DNA from: Acanthamoeba castellanii str. Neff
Taxonomy: Eukaryota; Discosea; Longamoebia; Acanthamoebidae
NCBI RefSeq assembly: GCF_000313135.1
Contig: NW_004457490.1
Coordinates: 68,100 to 91,958 of the forward strand
Length of the DNA stretch: 23,859 bases
Direction of reading: 5' to 3'
In this document: positions 12,151 through 20,599 of the stretch, in pieces
Numbering within the stretch: the stretch's first letter is position 1
How the letters are laid out: each line of letters begins with the position of its first letter
Program-made: the position numbers and the translations under genes
The notes under the pieces: generated by a model
What the model saw: the letters and a program-made list of their open reading frames with translations, nothing else
What the model was told of the DNA's origin: nothing
The model's database searches: none

Positions 12151-12167
12151 GAACGTAGGCGACGTTC
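12151..12167. terminator. Small hairpin in the convergent 3' gap
   Basis: In the 88-bp gap between the F-box gene (+) and the small membrane protein gene (-) there is a perfect 6-bp stem (GAACGT / ACGTTC) with a 5-nt loop, followed on the plus strand by TTTATTTTCT. It lies where both transcripts should end and could aid 3'-end formation. A chance occurrence is quite possible, since nuclear Pol II genes do not need such hairpins. Confidence 0.2.
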
Positions 12168-12199
12168 TTTTATTTTCTCTTTGTTTGCTGTCGGACACT

Positions 12200-12547
12200 T
12201 CACCACCACAGCCAGTGCGAGTTGAACTTCTTCACCTTCTCGGAAGGCCACTCCCTGGGGTCGCCCGACGGCGGCGTCTTCATGATGGCGTGGATGGCGA
12301 TGAGCACCGGCAGGACGAGCAGCAGGGCCTGCAGGGTCGAGCCCCGTGCGCGCCAGTTCAGAAGGGCGAGGCCGGCGGCGCTGGCGATGAAGGTGCCAAC
12401 CGGCATGATGAGGGCCAGTGCCTTGGCCTGCTTGGAGATGCCCTTGGGACCCATCGGGTCGATGCGGAAGACGAGCAGGTTGGCGTAGGCGAGGGTGAGG
12501 CCGCCCAGGGCGAGGCCCCACGGAGTAATGATCGACCAAGCGGGCAT
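12200..12547 (-). CDS. Small multi-pass membrane protein, unknown
   Basis: An uninterrupted 115-codon reading frame on the minus strand with strong GC-rich codon bias. Three hydrophobic segments are visible: about residues 8-27 (starting WGLALGG), 44-66 (ALALIMPVGTFIASAAG) and 71-90 (LQALLLVLPVLIAIHAI). A loop containing DPMGPKGISKQ lies between the first two. The C-terminus is polar and then unusually Trp-rich, ending HWLWW. There is no signal-peptide cleavage pattern beyond the first helix. The frame starts at the first ATG, ends in TGA, is 135 bp downstream of the reductase gene on the same strand, and converges with the F-box gene. I do not recognise the family. A small organelle or ER membrane subunit is possible, but that is a guess. 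Confidence 0.65.
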   Translation of the reverse strand: MPAWSIITPWGLALGGLTLAYANLLVFRIDPMGPKGISKQAKALALIMPVGTFIASAAGLALLNWRARGSTLQALLLVLPVLIAIHAIMKTPPSGDPREWPSEKVKKFNSHWLWW

Positions 12548-12682
12548 GATGATGGTCTTTGTTGGTGCGGCGCGTGAAGAAGAGAACGAGGAGAAACTAA
12601 ACTAAACTGAAAGTTTAACTTAAACGCCAGCAAAATTTGAAATTGCTTTCCAAACGTTTCAGCTTCTAGCGCCAACCGAGCA

Positions 12683-15596
12683 TCATGGCTGCGGCGGAGA
12701 GGCGAGGTAGGCGCCAGCAGTGGACGGGAGGAGGCCTCGTCGGTGAAGCGAAGCCAGGAAGTGGGCCACCAGCTCTCGCGTGACTGGCGGACACTCCTCG
12801 CCCAAGCCAGCCACAACCTTGTGTTGCGTGTTGCGTGTTGCGTGTTATTGGACCACAAAGATCAACGCAAAAGGTACAACATAGGGGGGCGGGCGGTTTT
12901 CCTACCTGGAGGGTCTTCTCGCACGGGAAAGGTCGGGTCTGGCGCTGGAGCTGTTCCCCGAACGACTCCGAGAAGTAGGGCAGCAGACCGTACAACACAT
13001 TCCCTGCAGGTCGTCGCGTGGAATGTTGAGCATTAACATTCCACACACACACATTCCTCCTTACTGATGAGCACACCACGTACCCTCCTTTCGCTGGCGG
13101 ATCGAGCGGAGGAGGGCAGCGCGCCACTGGTCGTAGGACGCGCCCCGGATCGTGACTGGGCTGTCGCCTGCGGGCGGCGGTGGCGGCAGCGCCAGGGAAG
13201 CGACTGCGTCGGCGATGTACTGGCCCAGCTGGGCGTAGGTGCTGCTCCGCGGGTTGGTCAGGTGGTAGCTCGGCACGAGGCCCGCGGGCTGGGAGCCGCC
13301 GCCCGCTGCGCCGTACGACGCCTCCCCGAGCGCCACGATCGCCGCGGCCACGTAGTCCTGTGCGTGTGTGTGCGGTGCGTGCGTGCGTGTGTGTGTGCGG
13401 CGTGCGTGTGTGCGTGCTCAGTTCCGTCAACCAAAAGAGGAATCATCAGACAGAGGCCGTACGACGGGTGTGATGTCGAAGAATCCATCGGCCTCGATGT
13501 AGGCACCCAGGCCAACCACTCCTACCATATATCTGAACACGACACACAACGCGCACGACACGCACGGCGCACGACACACGCCGGACACCAAGGTGAGGTG
13601 GAGCGCAGTGGTGCAAAGGAGCGCCTGGAAGTGGAGTGTGGGTACTTCACCGGTTGAGGTAGTCGTCGGGGTTGGAGGCCCCGGTGCGCGTGTGCGGGGC
13701 CACCATGCCCGGCCGGTAGATGCGCACATCGACGCCCCGGGCCGCTGCCTGGCGCACAAAGTGCTCCGCCACCCACTGCCACCCGACCCATTGAAGCTTA
13801 GGCACGCGCGTGCGTGTGCGGTGGTGCGTGTGCGTTCGTGCGTTGGTGCGTGTGCGGTGGCGTGTGTGTGTTGCGTAGTACTTTGCTGAGGCTGTATCCG
13901 GAGAGAGCCGAGAGCCACTCGGCCGGCCACATTGAGTCCTCGTCGCCCTGTGCATCGGCCACACCGATCGTCGAGATGTGGTGAAATCGCTTCCCGGCCC
14001 TCCCCGTCGTGCCTGCCGCCACAAAAACCCATCGTCAGCCCATCGTACGCGCCTGCGCGTGTGCGGTGTGTGCGGTGTGTGCGGTGCGCGTGTGCGTGTG
14101 CGTACAGAGCTGGAGCAGTGCGAGGGTGCCGAGGACGTTGGGCGCGCGCAGTGTCTCGTAGGGGTGCAGCCAGTTGACTACGGCGCCGCAGTGGTAGATG
14201 GCCGACACCGACCCGGCGAGCGAGTCGAAGGCGCCGGGCGCGAGTCCGAGCGAGGGGAGTGCGAGGTCGGCCGGCCACACCACCACGCGCGAGTCTAGCA
14301 GCGCCGCGTCGATGCCCTCCACCGAGTGCTCAGCCAGCACCCGCTCCAGCCGCTTCCTTCCATCCTGCACGACCGCACACGCACACACCGCACACACCGC
14401 ACATGCATACCGCACACACCGCACGACTCAGCCATCGCACTAGGTAGTGAGAGAGTGGGTGGGTGGACGAACCGATGCGTCGGAGCAGCGAACGAGGCAG
14501 TGAACGCGGGCGTAGTGCGGGAGCAGCGCTTGGAGGAGGTGCACGCCCAGGAAGCCCGTGACGCCGGTGAGCAACGCCTCCCGGCCCGATTCCTCGGCTT
14601 CGCCTTCCACCCCTGCCGCGCACCACCCACAAGTGTCACCCACAACACGACACACACGACACACACACGACACACACACGACACACACGACACACACGAC
14701 ACACGACACACGACGAACCTTGTGTGGCGTCGCCGAGCTGAAGGAGGTGAGCGTCGGGCTGGAGGTCGTCCCAAGCCGGGTGCGGCTCGTCGCTGCGGCC
14801 GCTGCCGTGGCCGATGTCGGTCGCGCTGCTGCTGCCGATGTGGCCGGTGCGCAGAAAGCCGACGAGATCGCGGATCGTAGGCGAGGCGAAGAGCACGCGA
14901 GGGGCATGTCGCGCCCGAACCGCTCCCGCACCAGCGACACCAGGTTGACGGTCGACAAACTGTCCAGCCCCAGCTGCGCACTGTCGTGGTAGTACGATCA
15001 CGATTTGTGCAACGTTGTGTGGTCGGTGAGACACCAACCACCAGTGTGACGATGACGTGGCGCATAGAGTGGTGTGTGTGTGTGGTGGGTGAGGTACAGG
15101 GTCATGGACTGGAGATGGTCGCTGATGGGCTCGCCGGCCAGCGCGGACGACAAAAGGCCGATGACCTGGTCCTCCTTGGCCTCCTCCGCCCCGTCGTACA
15201 TGCTCGCCAGCTCCTGGAATGCAAAAAAATCAATATTACGTTCTGATATGAACAAATATGCGCGGAATGCACTGCGCGGTACGTACGGCTTGGTAGCGCT
15301 TTTCGAGCTTGCCCCGGCACAGCTTGAGCGAGGCGGTGAGTAGGCAGTTCTCTGCGGTGAACCGCTGCGCGTCGACGTAGATCGCGCGCGGCACCTCGAA
15401 CGACGCAAACTGTAAAAAAATGAGATGACGAGGCATTGAGTGATGGAGTCTGCCATGGGCGCGGTGATGTAGGGTGCACCGTACATTGAGCCTGGTGGCG
15501 ATGCGCTGCATCTCCTCCAGTAGTTTGGACTTGACGAGCGGATGGTTGATGTCGTCCTGTTGCTGGCGCGCGTTAACATTCACACCTTTCGCACAC

Positions 15597-15655
<59 letters not shown>

Positions 15656-16475
15656 GGGAGCGAACGAGCGAGCACCTTGGCCTCGGGCGCAGCGCTGCCA
15701 TTGAGCCAATTGTGCAGCACCCCGCGGTTCGGTACCACCACCGCCACCTAATCGATCACAAAAATCAATAGATATTGTTTGAAGATCATTGATCAACGCA
15801 AGAAATGAAAGCGCGCACAAAGTGGGCGGGAAGAGCTCAGTAAGAGTACCAGGTAGGTCCGCGTGTGACCACCGTGCACGTAGACCTGGTCGATGAACTC
15901 GCTCTCGATGTACGCGTTCTCGAGCTTCTCGGGCCTGCGAGAGATTGGGCCGGCCGGCTGGTGAGTGTGAGCGATTCATGCGTAGTGGTGGTCATGCGAA
16001 ACGGTGAGGAAAAAAACGCACACGACGAACTCGCCCTGGGAGAGCTTGAATATGTTTTTCTTGCGGTCGATGATGACCACTTGGCCCGTGGGCAGCTGCT
16101 CGCCGATGTCGCCGGTGCGGAACCACCCGTCGTCGAAGCTCTCGCTCCTGTACCCACAAATCACAACAGCCGTCACAACAGCAAGGACGACCGGTCTCAG
16201 TCACTGAGGTCCTTGGGGGCGTCATGTCCTGGGGCTCATCATATGTGGCCGACGTACGTGGCCTTTTCGTCCTTGTAGTAGCCCTTGATGATGTCGTCGG
16301 TCATGGCGCAGATCTCGCCTCGCGGATTGGGCTGGTCCTTCGTCGTGTAGCCCAGGTCGGGAACGTCGATCAAACGCACCTAACGCAGCGGCGAACTCAA
16401 ACTCTCTCAGCCAAACACGACACACTATGCACCGTGCGACACCACACCGCACACACACACACACACACTACACGC

Positions 16476-16508
<33 letters not shown>

Positions 16509-18800
16509 CACGCCTGACACTCACGACACAACGCGCGGGGATTGAATTGGGAGGCAGGCGTACAGCGACGCTGGAGTTGATGACGTTGTCGTTGGAGATG
16601 CCACCGGTCTCAGTGGTGCCGTACCCGTTCCACACCCGACACTGGAAGCACCTGCGCTCACGGGCCTTGAGCAATTTGTGCGTCGACGCGTGTGGGCTAG
16701 CTGGCCGGCTGGCTGGCGCATACCTTTCGAGGAAGCCGATGATGTGGGGTGAGGTGGCCGCGCCGCCGGTCACGATGTACTCGAGCCGACCGCCCAGGCA
16801 GCCGCGGAACCGCGCCAGCACCTGCGCTTCGATCTCCTCCCGAGGCTGGCGATCATTACATCGTGAGCATACACCGCACACACCACACACACCGCACACA
16901 CATATCAATCGTGATGAAGGAGGGACAGTACTTGGCTTTCTGCGAACTGTACAGCGATGTCCAGGGCCTTCTGGTACTCTGCAAGGTAGCGTCGATGCTG
17001 GTCAGTCGTATGCTGCTTGGAATGACCATTATGCGGTGGGCGTACCTGAATGTATGAAATTCCAAATGCGAGGCACGGCGCTGAACAGCGTCGGTCGCAC
17101 CAGTTGCGCTTCGTTCAACAGCTGGCTCATGTCCTTCATCACGCACCAAGCACATATCACGCATTAGGCTTGGACATGAATGGTAACTGACGACGACAAC
17201 GACGACGACGCTGGATGTAGTTGATCATCATCATACCTGGTCGAAGAAGGCGATCCGGCCGCCGACGCACATGGTGATGTAGAAGTTCTGGCGCTCCTGG
17301 ACGTGCGCCAGTGGTCCGTGGGACAGCGTGACCGAGGGCGTGGGCATCAGGTAGGGCTTGGTCACGAACCGGTTCCACCTGTTGTCTTCCATCATCGCGC
17401 CCTGTGTGCGAGGATTAGCGCACACGCCGCACAGCACACGCCACACACGCCATGCCACACGCTTCAGCTCGGGCAAGCGCACCTTGGGTTTGCCGGTGGT
17501 GCCGGACGTGTACATGATGGTAGCAATATCGGTGGCAGCCCTCTCCACCTGCTCCTTCGGCTCACGGTGGCCCTGCAGATAGAACGCAGCAGTTGAGTGG
17601 GTGTCCCGCTTGGTGTGATTATTATTATTGATTATTATTATTTTTATGAATATTACCTGGGCTTCGACGGCCACAAAGTCGTGGACCTGCACGCCATGCG
17701 GCGCTGCGTCGTGCAGGAAGGACTCCACCAGTCGGTCCTTTTCGTCGTCTTTCCCCTCGGGCGGCGTCATCACGACAACGTGCTTCAAATAGGGGCACTT
17801 GCCGATCACGCGGCCCAGCTGATCGAACGAACACACCCGACCGGGCACACGCAGTTGAGGAACACTCCAACACACCGAGGCACACGACACGACACGACCG
17901 CACGACACACGCATGTTGGGCGTAAACCAACCTTGGGAAGCTGTGAGTGTTCGCAAACGACGCAGCGCATTTCGGTTTGGTTCAAAATGAATTCGAGCGA
18001 TTCGTCGTCTGCTCACAACGCAAGTCGGTAGAGGTAAGAAACTTGTGAGCGTCATTGCAGACAAAGAGGGTCCGGAGGTGTTGTACCCAATATCGTGTGC
18101 AGCGGGACGCTTGCAAATGACTGGTAGATGCACGCCAGATCTGTGTGTGCTGCATGGTTAGCACACAACACACCGCACACGCACGCACGCACACACACAC
18201 ACGCACACTTCACATAGAGTGTGGCACACCAAGCGTACCTGCAACTGCCCACTCGATGCTGTTCCTGCCGCATATCCCTACAAAGTCGTTCTGGCAAGAG
18301 AGCAGCAGAATGTGAGCCGGGTTAACATAACTGCAGTCAATGCACACGACGCAGAGAGGCGGGGCACCTTGTGTACGAACTGGGCCAGGCCAGACCCGAA
18401 GGAGGTGAAGTAGCGCCACACCTGGCCGTAGGTGAGCCACACGTAGTGGCCGGCGCCCTCCTCGACGCCTTCGGCCACGGTGACCTCGTCGCCCTCCACC
18501 TCCGGCCGCCTCCGGAAGCCACGCTGCCCGAAGTAGGGCAGACGAAAGTGGAAGTAGAAGGCCGTGGACACGGAGTCGGCCAGCGAGGGTCCTGGCAGGT
18601 AGGCCCGCGCATCTGCAAGAAAATAACGAATTATACATAAAACTAATTATTTATTTAAATTGCTATTAAATAAAATAAATAGAGGCAGGGTTTGGGTAGG
18701 TACTGTGTTGCGTCTGGAACGCTTGGATGGCCTGCAGGCCGTGGCTCACCTCTGCGGACACCTGGCCCGCATCGGTGGTCTGTCCGTTGTCGGGCTCCAT
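12683..18800 (-). CDS. Carboxylic acid reductase (A-PCP-R), 28 exons
   Basis: Predicted to activate a carboxylic (perhaps fatty) acid with ATP, load it on a phosphopantetheine arm and release it as aldehyde with NAD(P)H. Twenty-eight exons close in phase at about 1,165 residues, the size of bacterial CARs, with one base restored at 14901-14904. First exon 18704-18800, then 18368-18612, 18239-18290, 18087-18140, 17932-18008; last 13084-13357, 12906-13003, 12683-12817. Adenylation motifs: [11 protein letters not shown] (250-260), GYGTTETGG (409-417), GWFRTGD (477-483), [13 protein letters not shown] (497-509), Lys617 in LTASLKL. Carrier Ser675 is in LGLDSLS. Reductase: GVTGFLG (772-778), STIGV (902-906), Tyr928 and Lys932 in GYSLSK, then [19 protein letters not shown] and AVVVP are typical of CAR rather than plain acyl-CoA ligase. 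A phosphopantetheinyl transferase elsewhere must activate it. The substrate is not readable. An L-aminoadipate-reductase-like enzyme is less likely. Confidence 0.9.
14638..14715 (+). repeat. ACACGACAC-type low-complexity tract in a CAR intron
   Basis: An imperfect tandem array of ACACACGAC/ACACGAC units fills intron 14613-14718 of the reductase gene. On the coding (minus) strand it is GTGTCGTGT-like, the same motif family as the heptamer array in the GOGAT intron. It is removed in the spliced model. Confidence 0.8.
15598..15654 (+). repeat. (AC)28 microsatellite in a CAR intron
   Basis: Perfect AC tract of 57 bases within intron 15557-15675 of the reductase gene. On the transcribed sense strand it is a GT repeat between the GTGCTC donor and the CAACAG acceptor. 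Confidence 0.95.
16448..16507 (+). repeat. Compound CA microsatellite in the longest CAR intron
   Basis: Two CA runs separated by CTACACGCG fall within intron 16380-16563. At 184 nt this is the longest intron in the window, apparently lengthened by the repeat. Confidence 0.9.
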
Positions 18801-18913
18801 TTTGTTGTTATTGTGGGGGGAAGAGGTGATTTTTGTTCTGTTCTGTTCGATGACGCAAACCGGACTGGAGAGCACTCAGTCGCAGGGTCGCCACGAAGCA
18901 AAGGAGGTAAGAT
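18801..18913. promoter_or_regulatory. Divergent intergenic region, CAR (-) / tRNA-Val (+)
   Basis: Only 113 bp separate the CAR start codon from the 5' end of the tRNA gene on the opposite strand. The Pol II promoter and leader of CAR must therefore lie in, or reach across, the Pol III gene. No TATA box is evident. A run TTGTGGGGGGAAGAGG sits 20-40 bp upstream of the CAR ATG. Placement is seen; function is inferred. Confidence 0.45.
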
Positions 18914-18985
18914 GGTTTCATGGTGTAGTGGTATCACGTCTGCCTCACACGCAGTAGGTCCTGGGTTCGAACCCCAGTGAAACCA
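18914..18985 (+). tRNA. tRNA-Val (CAC)
   Basis: A 72-nt cloverleaf including the discriminator A. Acceptor GGTTTCA pairs with TGAAACC; the anticodon loop is CTCACAC (anticodon CAC, valine); the T arm is CTGGG-TTCGAAC-CCCAG. The outermost anticodon-stem pair is a T-T mismatch; the other four pair. There is no intron. The internal B box is GGTTCGAACCC. Downstream CTTTTGTTTT supplies Pol III termination T runs. An identical copy lies at 20029-20100 in the opposite orientation. Confidence 0.95.
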
Positions 18986-19079
18986 ATCTTTTGTTTTACT
19001 GCAGCAATTGAGTTGTTTTGATCTAATGGCACATTCACCCTTGTCTGTTAGTGTTTCCACTTGTCTGTGTACACAATGG

Positions 19080-19934
19080 GGCAGTCGAGGGAGGCCTGGA
19101 GCTGCTCTTTGTCATTCAGTTGATATCAAATTGTTGCAGCATTTTTACATGATCTGTGGGGCAAGGAGGAGATCAATTAGCAAACATTCTATCATGCATG
19201 TGTACACTCAAAATCTGAACCTAGCTTGTTTTGTGTCCTCTGAACAACTTCAAAATGCACCTTGCCTTTGCTTTCATACCCTCCATCAATTCCATCATCA
19301 GTGGCCAACATGCTATTTGGGCTGAATTGGAGCACTATTCCTGAAGATAAAATTTCACCACAACAAAGCTCCATCTCACACTGATAAAATCACTTTTAAC
19401 TCCACACATTCCAAGTGTTTAGGAAATCATTTTCATCTCAAGTCCCTCAATAGCACGTATCAGCAGCAGTCTAGCATATCAAAATCAAAGATTCAGATTC
19501 AAATCTTCAAAACTGCCCTATAAATCAAAAATGTCAAATCTCACACAATTTTAGCACAACAAAATTTCCACAGTCATTTGTGACCTCATTTCAAATGACC
19601 ACAAGTTTCAACATCATTGTGCCCAGATGTGACCTGGCCATCAAGCACTTTAAAGTGCAGGAGCTTTTATGCACAGCTGGGATTGCACATAACACAACTC
19701 CTGCTTGCATGCCTGAGTACAATGGCCTAGTTGAACAATTCAACAAGACCATCACAAACAGTGTGTGATGCCTTCACAACTCTGGTGCCAGGGCAACTGT
19801 GTCTTTATGTGGGGAATTTTCAGATGAAGAACAATAACACAATGGGGGGATCTGAATCTTTGATTTCAACATGCTATGCCACTGCTTATAAGTGATATTG
19901 AGGGACTTGAGTTGAAACAGATTTCATAAAACTT
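19080..19934. mobile_element. AT-rich spacer with retroelement remnant
   Basis: Composition changes abruptly to AT-rich between the two repeat arms, unlike the GC-rich genes around it. It holds a copia-like integrase fragment (19580-19768) and a second, more diverged inverted pair (19418-19500 against 19849-19930, by eye about 15 mismatches in 83). The left side has about 340 bp (19080-19417) with no counterpart on the right. No intact reverse transcriptase, LTR pair or target-site duplication was found. This reads as a decayed insertion between the two tRNA copies. Confidence 0.6.
19580..19768 (+). pseudogene. Ty1/copia-type integrase fragment
   Basis: An open stretch of about 60 codons ending in a stop contains RCDLAIKHF, GIAHNTTPACMPEYNGLVEQ and FNKTI. 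The order and spacing match the end of the retroviral-type integrase catalytic core, where PEYNGLVE carries the third catalytic acidic residue (Glu). Upstream sequence is interrupted by stops and no zinc-binding N-terminus or reverse transcriptase follows. It is a relic that cannot encode a working enzyme. Insertion next to a tRNA gene is common for such elements. Confidence 0.65.
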
Positions 19935-20188
19935 CCATTGTGTACACAGGCAAGTGGAAACACTAACAGACAAGGGTGAATGTGCCATTACATCAAAACA
20001 ACTCAATTGCTGCAGTAAAACAAAAGATTGGTTTCACTGGGGTTCGAACCCAGGACCTACTGCGTGTGAGGCAGACGTGATACCACTACACCATGAAACC
20101 ATCTTACCTCCTTTGCTTCGTGGCGACCCTGCGACTGAGTGCTCTTCAGTCCGGTTCAGAACAAAAATCACCTCTTCGACAAAATGGA
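19935..20188 (-). repeat. Right arm of large inverted repeat
   Basis: Reverse complement of 18796-19079 with two short deletions. It carries the second tRNA-Val and a copy of the CAR upstream region down to and including ATGGA, after which similarity to CAR ends. The CAR coding sequence is not duplicated. Confidence 0.9.
20029..20100 (-). tRNA. tRNA-Val (CAC), second copy
   Basis: Identical over all 72 nt to the tRNA at 18914-18985 and transcribed toward it, so the two genes converge. The same 3' T runs are conserved (plus-strand AAAACAAAAG), so both could be active. It lies in the right arm of the inverted repeat. Confidence 0.95.
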
Positions 20189-20599
20189 CTTAAATCTTAT
20201 CGAAGTTGCTTCCGCCCACGCCCAAACTTAGAGTTCTGCTGGGCCAAACTTCTTGAACCTTTCTCAAAGAAAAAGGAGCCCTGCTCTACAGCACGAGTGG
20301 GTCAGATCCCGCTACGCCTCTGTGATGTTCTTCTCAGGCATTCCTAACCGGAGGTACTGCCTGTGTGGCTATTCGGCCGAAGTCGGCGGAGCGGCGGACA
20401 AAATGAGAGCTTCTGCGGCGGTTTTCGCGTATTTCATTCACGCCCAAGCCACGCCGAGCGGGAAGCGAGGAGCTCCAAGATGAAGAACCCTGGCCTATTG
20501 CCCGACCTCGGTTCGGTCGTACAGTCAACAACACAACATCCACAACAACAAGCAAAGAAGGCGACGTGAGATTGGATTGGTAAGCGACGAAAGGAGAAG
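20189..20599. other. Intergenic region upstream of the syntaxin gene
   Basis: No coding region is supported. A 76-codon open frame (about 20253-20483) has no recognisable motif and starts inside what should be leader or promoter sequence. GC content rises again after about 20330. Bases 20500-20599 are probably the syntaxin 5' UTR. Confidence 0.4.

Larger units (their letters stand above)
18796..19079 (+). repeat. Left arm of large inverted repeat (CAR promoter + tRNA-Val)
   Basis: Matches the reverse complement of 19935-20188 almost exactly. By eye there are about 3 mismatches over roughly 215 aligned bases, plus two short segments (about 14 and 18 nt) absent from the right arm. The outer tip includes the CAR start codon (ATGGA) and the arm contains the whole CAR/tRNA intergenic region and the tRNA gene. 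Similarity stops sharply after ACACAATGG. With a spacer of about 855 bp it could fold as a cruciform. Confidence 0.9.

Noticed and set aside
18914..18985. tRNA-derived SINE instead of a tRNA gene
   Set aside because: Both copies keep a near-perfect cloverleaf with an intact acceptor stem and terminator T runs, and no SINE body or A-rich tail follows.
18746..19060. Paired open frames beginning METLTDKGECAI in both repeat arms, as a duplicated gene family
   Set aside because: They read straight through the tRNA genes and owe their similarity to the inverted repeat; no protein motif is present.
20253..20483. 76-codon open frame upstream of syntaxin
   Set aside because: No motif, no conserved context, and it overlaps the expected promoter and leader of the syntaxin gene.
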